Source: Ditylenchus dipsaci (Eukaryota; Nematoda; Chromadorea; Rhabditida; Anguinidae). Taken from it: a stretch of DNA of 64,000 bases. Location of the stretch: the NCBI GenBank assembly GCA_004194705.1, contig SADC01000032.1, forward strand, positions 310,001 to 374,000, in the 5' to 3' direction. Below are positions 30,674 through 45,600 of this stretch, one piece after another (position 1 is the stretch's first letter; every line of letters begins with the position of its first letter). The notes beneath the pieces were generated by a model. The model did not search any database. It worked only from the letters and a program-made list of their open reading frames with translations, and had not been told where the DNA came from. The position numbers were made by a program, and so were the translations under genes.

Positions 30674-33600
30674 CTAGTTGCCTTCGGAGAGTAGGGATAG
30701 CACACTTCTCAGACCTTCACTGGTTTCGTCCCTAAATCTGGTGACCTGTTGATTGATGCCTGTTTGCAGCTGGACCAGGGTATAGATCGAGTTTAGTGCC
30801 ATCTCCAATTGCTTCTCCAGTCTGCCTACTCGACCATCCAGATTGCTGACCATCTGAAATATCAACTATTATATTGTCATGGGCCACAACTACTCACTTG
30901 TTCCACCCTGGAGTTGAGAGTGTTAACCTTCAGCTCGCCCATCATCACCCTCATTTGATGCAGTTCACTGGCTGTGGCTGTCATAGCTGCTGCAGCTCCA
31001 GGTAGATGAGCCAGATCCCCTCCATTGCTACTCGAATGAATATGATTTTTGTTATTGGGGTTGAGGTTGTCCTGACTAGAACTGGCTGACTTTGGAGGAG
31101 CTATATTGTGCATAGCTGCCAAGTGGGCAATAAGGTCTCGAGCTAAAAAAATAGGTGTATAGATGACCATTATTAACGTTGACAATTATACAGTTATCTA
31201 TTAGATTGGTGCATAATTATTTACGGTTTTTTAAAACTAATGTTTAAGAATCAAAATTATTTCAAAAAACTCTTCTTGATACACCATTGTGTAGCTCTGT
31301 TATTCCTCTTAAAAATGTGTTATCATTATTTGTTGGATTATTAAAAAAAGTCGGCGTTTGGCTCTAAATACTAGTGATGACATCATGGGTAGTTGACTCG
31401 TATTTTCGTCACTTCAACTGGTCAAACGTTTTATTCAGGATTTAACATTTTCACAACCCCTCAATGCTGTCTTGTATCGCAGTTCAAGAGCTACAATACC
31501 TATTTTACAGTATCATTTTGAAGATCTGGTTGTGGAGATATACACTTTTGATCAATTTCTTTAAAAAATTACCAAAATTCAAGTTTTTAGGACTTTTGGT
31601 CATTTTTTTTTAATTGATTTTTTTTAAAAGTGTATATATCGACAACCAGATTTTCAAAAAGTATTCTGTAAAATATCAATTGTAGCTCTTGAATTGCGCT
31701 ACAACACGGTTAAAGAGGTTGTTAAAACGCTGAATCCTGAATGAAAAGTTTGACAAGTTGAAGGGATGAAAATACGTGTCAACTACCCATGATGTCATCA
31801 CTATAGTTTAGACCCAAACGCCGACTTTTTAAAATAACCCGAAAAAAAAATATACCACATTTTGAAGAGGAATAACAGAGCTAAACAACGGTGTATCAAG
31901 AACAATTTTCGAAATAATTTTTATTCTTAAACATTAGTTTTAAAAAACCGTAAATAATTATGCACCAACCTAATATTATACCGTTGAATTTTTTAAAGTT
32001 GAACATTATACAGTTAGCTAAAAACCACCACGAAAATTTTTCTGACCTTTTCTGAGCTGTTTGCCGCACTCTGGGCACTTGGACGAGTTCATCTTTCCGC
32101 CTGGAGCACCATTAGAGGGGGGAAGTGTGTAGCTCAAAGATCCACCACTCCCAGACTCAACGCCATCCCCACTACTATTGCCAATGGTCTTCCTGACTAT
32201 AAAATTGGTGGGAGTGGTCTGGGCTATGGTGGCTGGACTGCTACCCAACTGTTTAGATTCAGCTTTAGTACTGTTGTTCCCGAAGAGTAGAGCCTTACAA
32301 GCAGCTGCAGCTAGAGCTGCAGATCCAGCAGACAATTGGGTGTTGTTGGGTGTGGAGTTGCTGACGGCATTCAACTGATCGGCCAAATGGCTGAGTGTAT
32401 TAGGAGACAATTGACCCCCTGTGGTTATGTAATCAGACAGGTGGTTGTTATTTTCTCCATCGTCTGTGTGTTCACCAATCTCCATCTTTAGGGCAGCGGA
32501 ATTGCATTTCTGCAACAATTGGTCGGTGAGGTTGTGATGGTTCAGAGACTGTGGTTGCTGTTGGTGTCCTGAAATATAGAAATTTATGATAAATCGGAGT
32601 ATTGTTTGAAGTTTATAATTCAACGGATTTAAGCTCCCTCAACTACAAAAGGTGAAACTCGTCGGGATCATGGCGACGTACGACCGGCTATTTGTGCAAC
32701 ACTATTGCTCCACCAAACCAAACAAATGAATGTGGCCGGCCATAGGGCCGATTACAAAATGGCCGTTTTCGAAGCCTAGATAAAACAAACTAAATATTGA
32801 TTCTAGCACAAAATTATCCACACAAGAAAATTATGTTTTCCATTAGCTTCCACCAGACTCCACCGAAACACGTCTACCGAAACAATCAGAAATTGATTTA
32901 GTTTAGGAATATTTAATTTATTTTTCTGAAAAATTTTATTCGCAAAAGAATTGTCAGATGTTTGTGCTCATTTTGGTAGCACAGTCAAACCTCTATATTT
33001 CATCGCGCAAGGACCGGCCCTGCCCGGATGCAATATAGAGTGTTGATAATAGGTAATTTATTTTCCGGCCAACCAAACCAAAACAAAAGCGGATGCAACA
33101 TAGAAGTGGATGCAATATATAGGGTTGCTTTATGCAGGGTGTCCAATAAAAACTGCAGCATTTTTGAAAATTTTGTCAAGGACTTCCGCGGACCAGTGAA
33201 ATCCCGAAAAATTTTTGAGATTTCAGCCGACAATTGAAATAAGTTTTAGCTAAAAATACTAAAAAAAAACAATTAACTAACAGAAAGAATATATTATTGA
33301 CTCTTATTAATATTGACTCGACCATTTTTTAATGAAAAGAGTGGTCCAAAATTAAAAGGAATGCAAAAAGGCGGGAATTAAAAATGCTGCATTTTTTATT
33401 GGATAAATCTTTTTTCTGCCCGCATCTGGCTTTTTTCTGCCCGCTTTTAGCTTTTTCTGCCCGCTTTTTCGAAAATGATTTAACATAACCCAATCTGTGA
33501 TAACTTTTTAATTCTGTGCAGCTTTAGTACGAAATTTTCTAAGGAATTCGAATTTATTTACAGAATTTCGAAAAAATTATTGGCTGCTGAGATGTGACCA

Positions 33601-36600
33601 TTTGTTGCATCTAAGAGATTTTTATGCCCAAATTCTGCAAAATGGCCAAAGCTGGACAGGTAACAGCTTTTTTGAAATTCTGTAAATAAATTCGAATTCC
33701 TTAGGAAATTTCGTATACAAGGCTGCTCAAAATAAGGAAAGTTATCACAAATCGGGATCATTTTCAATCATTTCAAAAAAGCGGGCAGAAAAAAGCTAAA
33801 CGCGGGCAGAAAAAAGCCAGAAGCGGGCAGAAAAAAGTCTCGTCCATTTTTATTGGACACCCTGTAGAGGTTTGACTCACATTAACACCTTCAAATTCGA
33901 ACTCGAAGTATGTAAACACCTTCGAGTTTGAGTTCGGATCAAAGGTGTTCACGTAGCCAAAAATCCGAACATGAACTCAAGCTCGAAGTACGTAAAGAAG
34001 CCATCAAGTTTTTGAAATATTATTGTCTCGAAGATTTTACATTGAGTTCGAAAAATTGAGCCTAGATGGTTCCATTAGTTTCGCTTATGGCTCATTTATG
34101 AACTTTGTCGTTGTTGTTGGTGTAAATCGCCTTCACAAAACATTTTTTTTCAACGACAATGACGACGACAACGTTTATAAATTAGCCATAATAGAAAGAA
34201 TTAGAATCATCGTTTATTTTCGCTCTTCGCTCGCTGTCTATATATTATCGACTAAAATTCTTGTTTGTTCAGAAGAATGACAGCTTTCATCCGCAAGATC
34301 TTTGGCTTCAACAAGTCTTCCTCCAATCATTTGCAAACGCCGAAAAGTGTGACAGAAAAGAAGTTGGACCATCGTGGCGATCAATCGCTTGACTATGGTT
34401 GGTTGTCTTACTACTGCTGGGTCAAAGTGTTCATCAACTCACTTTAGAGAAGAACAATTCATTGTACCTCAGCTTTGATTCAGAGGGCTCATCTAATGCA
34501 GTTTCCGCCGCGAAGCAAGACGATGTCAGCTCTTCCGTCTATTCGATCAATGTGAAAATCAGTAACAAGGGAATTCTGTTTATGCCAGCCGCTTCGCCTC
34601 TACAGTCAGTTGCTTCAAATGCGGCGATCGACACGCCAAAGAAAAATAATGAACAGCCGCAGCTTGGATTCGGGCTCGATACTCTGTCGATGTCAACGCC
34701 TCTTCGTGCTCCTGTGACGCCTGTCAAGCCAAGCTTTGATGTCGCTCTGCCATTTGGGAAGCAAGTGAAATTCATCGACAAGAACATCAGCAAGTATGAG
34801 CAGAGAATGGCCAAGACGATGCGAATTATCAAGCGCCTGATGTCTGGCAAGAACCCTACAGCGGATGACCTTTTCTGTTAGTGCTTTTTGAATATATTTA
34901 CATGCTTAACCACCTGCTTTTCAGCCATTGAAAACGAAGACTCTGAGGATGAGGAAGATGATGTGCTGGATATCTCGATGCGCTCCACCTCTCAAATGCC
35001 GACGGAAAAGGACATGGATGACTTGTGCCAGCGATCCAGCCAGCTTCTGACCTCATGGGAAATGCTTCACAATTGCTTGCTGGAAGGAATCGGCATGGAT
35101 GCTATTCGCCCGAAAGATCAATCAGAGAAGTCTTTTGTGATGGGCAAGAACCGACACAACCAGTCAGAGACCGAATAAATTGATTGTGGATTGACCGAAA
35201 ATTGTGACTTTGATTGTTGTGTACTCGAATCATTACTGGTAATAAAGAACTAGTTTGGCTGAAATAGGTTTTAGGGGTTTCAAATAGCTCTTCCTACGGT
35301 GTGAATTTGACTGTCAGAAATTTTTTAAAGTGTTTCCTTGGGCGGCAGGGCAATTGACCCCCTGGACAATTGACCACCAGGGCCGATTGAGCACCCGGGC
35401 CGTTTGACCCCCTGGCTTTTTGACTACGAAAGCTGCTAGCATTTTGTAATTTCATGAAATCATGAATGAAATGAGGCAAATAAAAAGAATTGAACAGCAA
35501 ACACGTTTTTATTCTGGTTAATAGAACAACAAAACAGCAAAGAGAGAGTATAACAGTTAATGGAGTATTCGCCCATCATGAAGCATCCTAGCAATGCCAC
35601 CAAGGTATTCGACAACTGACCTATTCTCGTATGATAGCGTATGTGGTTGAAATACTAGCCTGTTCTCATCTTCAGAGTCACCTAGAAAGAAGTTTCCGCC
35701 ATCGTATCTTTTAAAGCCATCTGGAATTCCGAAGTTTACATCACCTGGAATTGATGGACCATCGGTCTGTCTCATACGAGTTCTCTGAACAGCTTTTGTG
35801 GAAGCACTTTTTGCAATTTTGGATTGAACTGCTCTCGCTGATGGAAGAATATCATTGAATATTTGGGCAGGATTCTATATATAATTTCAATTTATAGACA
35901 ACCATAAAAAGTCTCTTATCAAAATTTTACTTCCATAGTAGTAGCGGCCTTTTTTTTAGATACTGTTTAAATAATGCTACTGGCAGGGCTGTTGCCATGC
36001 GTAAGTTTTGCCTTTTCCCATTCGGAAGTTACCTGAATTACAGGGTGGCGCGAAAAACGAGGCCGCTTTGAAAAAATTTGCGTAGGTAGCTCCTTGTCAA
36101 ACCGATTTCCCCAGGAAATCGATGACAGTGGTTAAGCTACCTAGGAGCTTTGTGGTGTTTCTCTTAATCATAGCCGGCCGTTATTGTGGAGGTTTCCAAG
36201 GACTTGCCACCCGAAAATCGGAAACCGACCGGGCAAGGGTTACATACTTCAATTTTTTTAAGGTGGCCGAATTTTTTGCGCCACCCTGTAGTCAAAAATA
36301 AAGTAGCCTGAAAAATATACAAAAAATGGATCAAATTGAAAACTCCCGACAAATGTGTCAAATTTCCCGACTAATTAATTAATTTTCCCGGCAAATTCGA
36401 ATTTGCCTAAAAGTAATGAATTTTCCCGACAAATCTGTGAAATTTCCCTACAAATCTGTGAAAGTTCCGGCAAATACTTTAATTATAATGTTTAATTGGT
36501 TGTGTAACGGCTGCCTTGTTTCTTGTTTCAAAAAAATTACTTGAAATGACTTAGGTAATACTTTAGAGATGCAATTACAAGCTAAGCGACAAAAGAAGCG

Positions 36601-39600
36601 TGGTGTGGCGCGCGAATGGACAATTGCTCTAGCAAGGAAGATGTCGATGAATGGGTGACTGAAAATGGGGGAAATTGGATACAGTAAGCTGATTCATTGA
36701 CTAATTTTCTGTTTTATCATTTGCGAGCTCTCTTTGAAAATTACTCAAAGAATTAAAAAAACATCTTTCGGATGATCGGAAAATTTGCCGGGAACTTTCA
36801 CAGATTTGTCGGGAAATTTCACAGATTTGTCGGGAAAATTCATTACTTTTAGGCAAATTTGAATTTGCCGGGAAAATTAATTAATTAGTCGAGAAATTTC
36901 ACACATTTGCCGGGAGTTTTCACATACAGCCAAAATATATTACGGATAGTAGTTCAGTAATTGCGTGCTCGTCATTTTCTTCCTCGCTTGAATATTCGCT
37001 AAGTTCGTTAATGATTAGGCGCACGAGCTCTATATAGCATTCATCAGATTGCTTAATTTTTATATTTTTAGTAAATATCGATGTTTAACACGAGAAAGGC
37101 GGACTGTAACTTTTGACTACCTGGGGGTTTTCAGACCTGCTGAGCACGATGATCGCGAAATCAGACCCATGAACTTGTGTGCAATGCCCTTAATTACCCC
37201 AATTTTCAAAACGACTATTTGAAAAATGGATAGTTTTTTCTTAAGGCTGGTGAGCAGTGAAATTATCTGGCGCGGCATTTTCTTTTATGCTCATAAGAAA
37301 GCCCTTTGTCTGAGCTTTCTAATGGTATGTCGTTTGCCTACATATGAAACCATTGAAATGGAACCATATATGAAACCATATTAAACCGGAAATTTTCTCA
37401 CTTGACAAAATTTTACTCAAGCTGCGCAAGACATGTCATATCGCCGTTCAGCTCCATGATGCTTGGTCAATACTTGTAGAGGAATTCAAGAGCTACAAGA
37501 TAAAGCAAAAATCAGCACAAAAATAAAACAAAAGTCACTCAGAATTTCTGAGTCAGAAATTAGAGGAGAAGAAGTAAACTCAGCTGTTTTCCTGGTATTG
37601 AAATTTGAAGGGTACCTGGTTGGCTTATTTATAACCGACTTTCTTTAACATTTTTGGTTTCCAATATACCATAATGATCAGCGTGAAAAATGCGACAGAA
37701 CCAGTTTAAAGACTCACAGACAACAAGCGAATATCATAAAATTCAAGCCAAAACAATTTGACCTCAAAAAACAAACCAAAAACCAGGGGCTTTTGGACGA
37801 AAATTCACGTGGTTATGGCTTGGTTTCGTAATTTTCTCAAAATTTTATTAAAGTTTTTCAAAAAATAAAAATCATGTGATAGAGCATGAAAAACTGCATC
37901 AGATACCAGTATCAGATCACAAGTGTTACTGTGTGTTCCCCTTTTTTGAGAGGATTGAAGAAGTGCCTGGCAGCCCGGTGATGGATCTACGATTCTGGTT
38001 CTATTTCAAGAGGCCTGAAATCGACACTTTGTTTTAAATTCGAACACCGTGACGATGAAAAAACTCGCCAAAGTCTTGGCTATCTTTTGATATACAACTT
38101 GCCCGGAAATTCGTTCCTGGTTCTGTCGCATTTTTCACGCTGATCATTTTGGTATACAGTCAAACCTCGATAATCCGCCACCCCGCTAAACCGCCACCCT
38201 CGATAAACCGCCACCCTCGATAAGCCCGATTTGGTTGGCCGTCAGAGAAACTCAACAAAGTTTACCCCGCTAAACGCCACCTCGATAATCCGCCACCCTC
38301 GGATCGGTCCCATGGGGTGGCGGATTATCGAGGTTTGACTGTATTGGAAATCAAAAATGTTAAGAAAGTCGGTTATAAATAAGCCAAATTAGGTACCCTT
38401 AAAATTTCAATACCAGGAAAACAGCTGAGTTTACTTCTTCTCCTCTAATTTCTGAGTGACTTTTGTTTATTTTTGTGCCGATTTTTGCCTTTTCCTGTAG
38501 CTCTTGAATTCCTCTACAAGTATTGACCAAACATCATGGAGTTGAACGGCGATATGACATGTCTTGCGCAGCTTGAGTAAAATTTGTCAAGCATTAGAAA
38601 GCTCAGACAAAGGCTTTCTTATGAGCATAAAAGAAAATGCCGCGCCAGATAATTTCACTGCTCACCAGCCTTAAGAAAAAAACTATCCATTTTTCAAATA
38701 GTCGTTTTGAAAATTGGGTAATTAAGGGCATTGCACACAAGTTCATGGTCTGATTTCGCGATCATCGTGCTCAGCAGGTCTAAAAACCCCCAGGTAGTCA
38801 AAAGTTAGAGTCCGCCTTTCTCGTGTTAAAGAAAAAACACAGAAAAAATGAATAAATACAAAATCGGATTTAAAAAAATGAACAGATCAAAGATGAACAT
38901 AGTCAAAAAGCCACGGGGGTCCAGGGGTCAGTTGTCGCGGACCCGTTCTCTTGCCTAGCGTGGGGTGCGCTAGACCTTTTTTATTTTTGTAAAATGGGCC
39001 TTTACTGCGTGTTCTTATTTCTAACATAATATTTCCACGAGCCCGGCAAGGGACCTGCCTATGGTACAAGTGAAATGACATGTTATGCTAGCTTTCTTAC
39101 TTCAAACACTTATTCCCCTATCCTGAAATCTTGTTCTGCACTTAGTCTAAGTACGACCTTTTCAACTACAGCGAAGAATTCATGGCATCTTTTTTGATAT
39201 TTTATTGTTTTAGTTTCAAACCGAATTGTTTGTTTAAAAGTTGTCAATAAACTGTTGTTGGGATGTTTTGTTTCAACATAAACTTTTGGAGTGTTTTGAT
39301 TTCAACATAAATTTCGCCTCGCTGTGTTGACTTGAAGTAAAATATCTTCAGTAAAGAAAAGTGAAATATTATTGCATTTAGTTTCGATCAGTTCCAATAC
39401 ATAGATTGAGAATTCCCCACAAAGAGAGGCCGAAGGGAAAGAAGGATCAATTGGCTGTACACAAAACTTTTAAAGACAGATGTAGCAAGGGAGGCTGTTA
39501 TCCCCCTCCACCGCCTGTCTCTCCATTCAGCAGCAACCACAGTCAGTTAGCACAAGACTGGTTGGGTTAGGATTATCATTGGCTGCTACTACTCCTGCCG

Positions 39601-42600
39601 AACCATCCGTTGATCTATCTTGGCCAAACCATTTGAAAGGGAGGCTAACAATCGATCCTTAACACCACCATATTGCCTGTTGTTTTAGGGGGAAAAGTTC
39701 TCTTCCTCTGCTTCTCTTGCTTTTGTAGCTGCCCGGCAACAGTTGGCTATTGCTGTGAAACACAGCGCTTTTCTTGACTGCTGCTGGTTGTTGTTGATCC
39801 CTCAAGCAATTGCCTCGGCTTAGTTTAATGCTACTGCTGATGCTGGTGGTGGTACAGGAATGTAATAGTTTTCGAGGAAAAGAGGAGGGAAAAGACGAGA
39901 GTGTAATAATACAAGCCCACATTAGTTTTCTAAGAATATTCAAATGGGTGAGCAGAAAGTTAACGAGGTTATAGGATTGCCAATAAAACTATCCTTTGTA
40001 GTTGATAAAAGTACATACACAAAATTTCTACAATTATCGTTATTTTGCAGTAGACTTGTATTTGTTTAGCCTGCTTTTCTCACCTTCTCCACAATAAATT
40101 TCCGTGTTATTTCTGTGTCTTTTCGTAACTGACTACGTCTGGATTGAAAAAAGATCGTATTTTCACTAAAATAGCTCATCCTCGACTTTGAAGACCTAGA
40201 AGGGGTGTTAAAAATGAACCCGGCAAAGATTTACCTATTTCAAAATTTTCTTTAAATGGTCAAGTTTTTTTCGACACAATATGTATATCTGAGTCGAGAG
40301 CATATAAATTTTACATCGGTGTTTATCGCGTTTTTCTAAATCCACGAGCTCTACTGACCCTGTTTTTAATTGAACCCCAAAAGATAACGGATCGGCCACA
40401 AGTTTTCTCAATTATTGAGGTTCGAAATTAACGCTATAAGCAACCAACTTCATTACATACATGTCAAAAACTTTAGTTTAAATGACTCACCTATACTATT
40501 GGAAGTGGCTGAAGCTCGTCCAGATGCACTGCCTCCCTCTAATTCATCAGCCATGCTCCCCCCTCTTCCTCTTCGTCTCCAATGGAGTCACCTCCTTTCA
40601 AGTCGATGGAGCCTGCATCCAATCCCAGAGACATCAGGAAACACTCTTCAGCCCCCATTTGTTGAGTGCTGTGCTGGAGTAAAGCCATGCTCCTCCGCCC
40701 TCTTTGGTTACTGAGTCTTGCTGGAGTGGCAACATGCCTTCAGAATCCAACACAATCATGGATCGCTCAAGGAAGTCGATGGCTGCAGGGTCTTTACTGA
40801 CTTTTTGCCCTTCTTGATGATTATGTCATCTGTGCCATGTAGTCTTTTTGCTCTACTTTATGGTGTTTCAGAATGTGCTTGTGAGGTTGCCTGAAAATGT
40901 AGTGTTGACAATCCATCTCACTTGTTAGTAATTTTGGTTATTTCCGGTGTTTATTTAAACTTGTTAAAAAGCTATTCAAATATTTTTGCAGCAAATCACC
41001 TATGGTTCGATTCTGTCTCACAACCAAATTTTATTTTCATATAAATCCAGTTTAATAGAGGTTGCCTAGGGTAGGGTTGCATAAGGAGCGGCTTCATATC
41101 GAGGGTAGACTGTATGCCCAAAAAAATTAGCATGAAAATTGAAAAATCGAAGATTTCCCGAGGCAAGGTTGAACCGGTGACATAAGAAAAGTTTTTTAAA
41201 TTTAATTGAGGTTGTCCGACTCGAGGAAGAATCGAACTTGAGAGTGGTCTCATATATTACTTTCAATTTGATTTATTCTCTTTTTACAAAATAAAGCCGC
41301 CTGTAAATCAATGTATAATTTTCCTTCGCCACCACCCCCTCCCCCAATTAGATTTTAATCTTGTGTGTGTGTACATTAGTGGTACTACTGCTGCTGTATG
41401 ACTGTCCCTTTCCTTATGCCCTCTGGCTATATATATGGGTAGTAGTAATGGATAGTCACTACTACTAACACCAATCAGCCAGTGAATCTGAGGAGGAAGC
41501 ATGTCACATTTTGTAGTAGTATCACCAAAACAACATTTGATTAGTAAACATAGACCTACCCTTGAGACGTGAAGATTTGCCGCAGAACTTGCAAACAAAC
41601 GGCTTAACAGCCGTATGCACAGATCGGTGCTCAGCCAGATTGGACCGGAAGCGAAAAGCCTTGCCGCAGATCTCACACACAAAAGATTTGTCCAGATGGA
41701 AGGCTTGGTTGTGGGACTGTAGCATTTTGGAGGAGGGAAGGTTTTGTGACACGGTTGGCACTGATACATACCGTTACCTGAATTTTTTTAGTTAATAACA
41801 AAGATTAATTACGGCTAGTTGAAATAGCCGAAAACCAAAGAACCACGGTTTTTAAAGGGGGGGGGGAGTGTACCTCCTTTCCGTATCTGGTCCCGTACGG
41901 AAATCGTTTAATTCAAATTAAACCACATTTATAGGTTGCAGGTTCGAATCCCTCTGGTGTAAACTTTATTTTTTCACATTTTTCGGTGATTGAGCTGAAC
42001 TCAGACTGAAAAATACCTATCAATCGCTTGGAAACATTTCCAGGATTGCTTTTTCGGTCAAAAATTGTATTAAATTTTGATTTAAATTTAAAGAAAGTCA
42101 GCCATAAGCCATATACTTCGATTTATATTGCCACTAGCTATTTTATCATTTTTCTATGAGTGATAGCAATTTTCTAGACTCAGGAATACACTAGGTACTC
42201 GAAAAAAAAATTATCACCAAAAATTACTTCGATAATTGGGTCGCGTGCAAAGATTTATTTAGTAAAGAAAATGTATGTTTGAATAAAGTCGCCTGCCTAT
42301 GCAGCATCCGCGTCCCCTCTAGCTTAGATATATTTGTGGGATACTTCCTGACAATCTTCATGCATTTGCAAGACTATCAGAATCATTTTGATATCAAACT
42401 AGTGAATAAAAGGGGAAAAAATAAAGTTTACACCAAGAGGGATTCGAACGTGCAAACCTATGAATGTGGTTTTAATTTGAATAAAACGATTTCCATGCGG
42501 GACCAGATACAGAAAGAAGATACACTTATGAACTTAAGCAAATTGTAGTTCAAGATACATGTTTGAGTCTATTCTTATTAACTGTACAAAAAAGTACACG

Positions 42601-45600
42601 AACAAAGTGACCTACATTTGAACCATTAATGTGCTGATCGCCTAATCCTTCCACTCCAAAGTCAGTCATGGAGGCGATATTGAGAAGGGCAGTTTGGTCA
42701 CCTTCAACCATCACCATTTGCTGCTGTTGAGGCTCCACATCCATGCTGTCTTCACCACTGCTGCTGCCCCACCTCCATTACTATATTCCAGTAGTTTAAT
42801 AGGTGAATTGGTGCTGTCCATATCCTCCACCACCTCCTCACTATTGCTATTGTGGTGCTGGACTGTTGTGGTGGTGAGGATAGGCCCAGGGGCAACAACA
42901 GCTGCTATTGGGGCAGGGCCTGGATCATTGTCCTCTTCCCCCAGCTCAATCACTTTCTTCTACTTTCGCCTGTTTGTCTGACTACTGCTGTTCTCGTCTT
43001 GCAGATCTACTTGGGCCACTGGTTCAGGGCTGGATGAGGGTGGAAGTGGGGAGGAGGCAGACAACACTATCTTCGGGGCACACGGCTAATGATTGCTTGC
43101 TAGCAGCTACTCCTGCTGCTTCCAAATGGTTGTTGTTGGAGATTAGAACAGTATTACCACTGTTTTGTTGTTGATGCTGCTGCTGCATCCTGCTGCTTAC
43201 TCGTCTGGTTTGCTGCTGCTGTTGTTGAATTACCTCTCTGACTGTCTAAAATTAGTTGTAACTGGTGTCCAAAAAAGTTCCCAACGGATTTTTAAAGCCT
43301 TAATTTTTATCAATGTTGAAATCATATCTCTTTTTGGCCAAGGTTAAGAACAAGCACCCACTCGAGTAAAGAACAAGCACCCAAAAAAATCAATAGGGGG
43401 ACCATGGCAAAAAAAAAAGATGCCTTGGTCCCCCTGTTGATTGATTTTATTTTTAAATTTTTTGCTTGGTCCCCCTATTGATTTTTTTGGGGTGCTTGTT
43501 CGTTACCTGTGCCCTCTTTTTTTCTAATACCGTTTTGTAGCCCTGCATCTATTCTTTCAAATGGCATATAACACTTAGCTTGATTATTTTGAATAAATCA
43601 CTGTTTGGCTTTAAAGACTTGTGAGGTTATATTAAAAAATTTACCAACGTTTTCATCACTTTCAGTGATCAATATTTTATTGAATTTTGAAAGTTACAAC
43701 AAATTTTATCACCATGTTGTAGCGCAGCTCAAGAGCTACGAAACCCATATTACAGAATGGTTTTGAAAATCTGAGTGTTGAGATATGGACTTTTGGAAAA
43801 AGTCAATTTTATAAAAAATGACAAACATCCGAAAAATTGGGGAAAAAATTGGATTTTTGCCATTTTTTAAGGAAATTGATTTTTCCGAAAATTCATATCT
43901 CAACACTCAGATTTTTAATGATTGATCACTGAAAGTGATGAAAACGCTGGTAAATTTCTTAAAATAACCTCACAAGTGTTTAAAGATAAACAGTGACTTA
44001 TTCAAAATAATCAGCTAAGTGTTATGCCATTTAAAAGAGGAGATGCAGGACTACAAAACGATATTAGAAAAAAAGAGATATGATTCCAACATTGATAAAA
44101 TATAAGGGTTTGAAAATCCGTCGGGAACTTTTTGGACACCAGTTATTTGAATATAAACTGGTGATGGTACTGGGTGGCGAGGTTTATATGCGTTCATTTG
44201 AAGAAATACCGTATTTTCTCTAATAAACGCCGTCCACAAAAGTTGGATAATTTACTCAAACTTCTGGTTGTCGATTTCACAATTTTTTCTTGTATTTAAT
44301 TCGAATGATCATTCACAACCATATACCGAAAATGACGCCAAGAAGTTGGGCTACATTTTGAGTACGAGGTTGCGAATGAGTATGTAAATAAACATTACAA
44401 AAACGTCACTTCCAAATTAATACCGAATAGTTTGGGACAGGCTATTCGGTATTATTTTGGAATTGACGTTTTTTGTTATTTTAATTTACATATGGCTCAT
44501 TTATAAACGTTGTCGTTGTCGTCGTCGTTGTCGTTGGAAAAAATGTTTTATAAAGGCACTTTTACGCCAACGACAACGACAACGCCAACGACGACGCCAA
44601 CGACGACGACAACGACAACGACGACCTATTTATAAAAATCCAACGACAACGCCAACGACAACGAAAATTTTTCTTCCAAATTAGACAAATTTTGCATTTT
44701 AAGTCAGAATTTTAAGGATTAACTATATTCTCCACACGTTTTCCTTGGAATCTCGTCTGAGAATGCGAAATTTGTCCAATTTTGAATGAAAAATTTCTAT
44801 GTCCTTGGCGTCGTCGTTGGCGAAAAAAGGGTTTTATAAAAAAAATATTCCAACGACAACGACAACGTTTATAAATGAGCCAATACTCATTTGCAACCTT
44901 GTACTCAAAATGTATCCCTACTTCTTGCGTCCTTTTAAGTATATGGTTGTAAACGATCATTTAAATAATATTTCAAGCTCGATGAACGCGGACAAAGTAT
45001 TCACTGCTCGAAATTCAAGTCTCTAAATTTAGGACCCGACATTTGAGGCCCGAAATTTAAGGACGCGACATCTGAGGATGCGACACTTGAGGACAAAGTT
45101 ATTCAAGGCCAGACAAAAAACAAGGATAACTACATTACTTTAGTCTTTTCATTTAAATGTCTGTTCTGTAATGGCTGTATCCTTATTTGTTGGGTCTTAA
45201 ATGTCGCGTCCTCAAATGACGGACCTTAAATGTCGCGCACTTAAATATCGGCCTTAAAGGGGCATGCCCACGCTAATAAGAGGTGGTGCCCGGGAGTTCA
45301 AAATTTTTCCTAATCATTGAACTTCTGTACGGATTTTTTAACTTGGTTTCTAACAAAACAAGGCCTAGAATTTAATTTTAGGCATGGTTTTGTTAGAAAT
45401 CAAGTTGAAAAATCAGTACAGAAGTTCAATGATTAGGAAAATTTTTTGAATTGGCGGGCACCACCTCTTATTAGCGTAGGCATGTCCTTTAAAAGGGGTT
45501 AAAGCTGTTAATGAGATAGTCTCGACACGAAAGCATTAATCCAAAATTTGTGCTCATGAAATGTGATTTTACAGCCATATTTTGTCGACAACTCGGTGTT

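Noticed and set aside
42279..42548. 89-aa ORF with a Cys and basic residues
   Set aside because: Its C-terminal half is the inverse tRNA-like repeat; no support for coding.
44457..44684. Arg/Gln-repeat protein (RQRQRQRRRQRR)
   Set aside because: Translation of the ACGACAACG repeat of a foldback element; same repeat on both strands.
45015..45255. CRISPR-like or telomere-like short repeats
   Set aside because: Degenerate and bidirectional with no unique spacers; fits a terminal-motif array.
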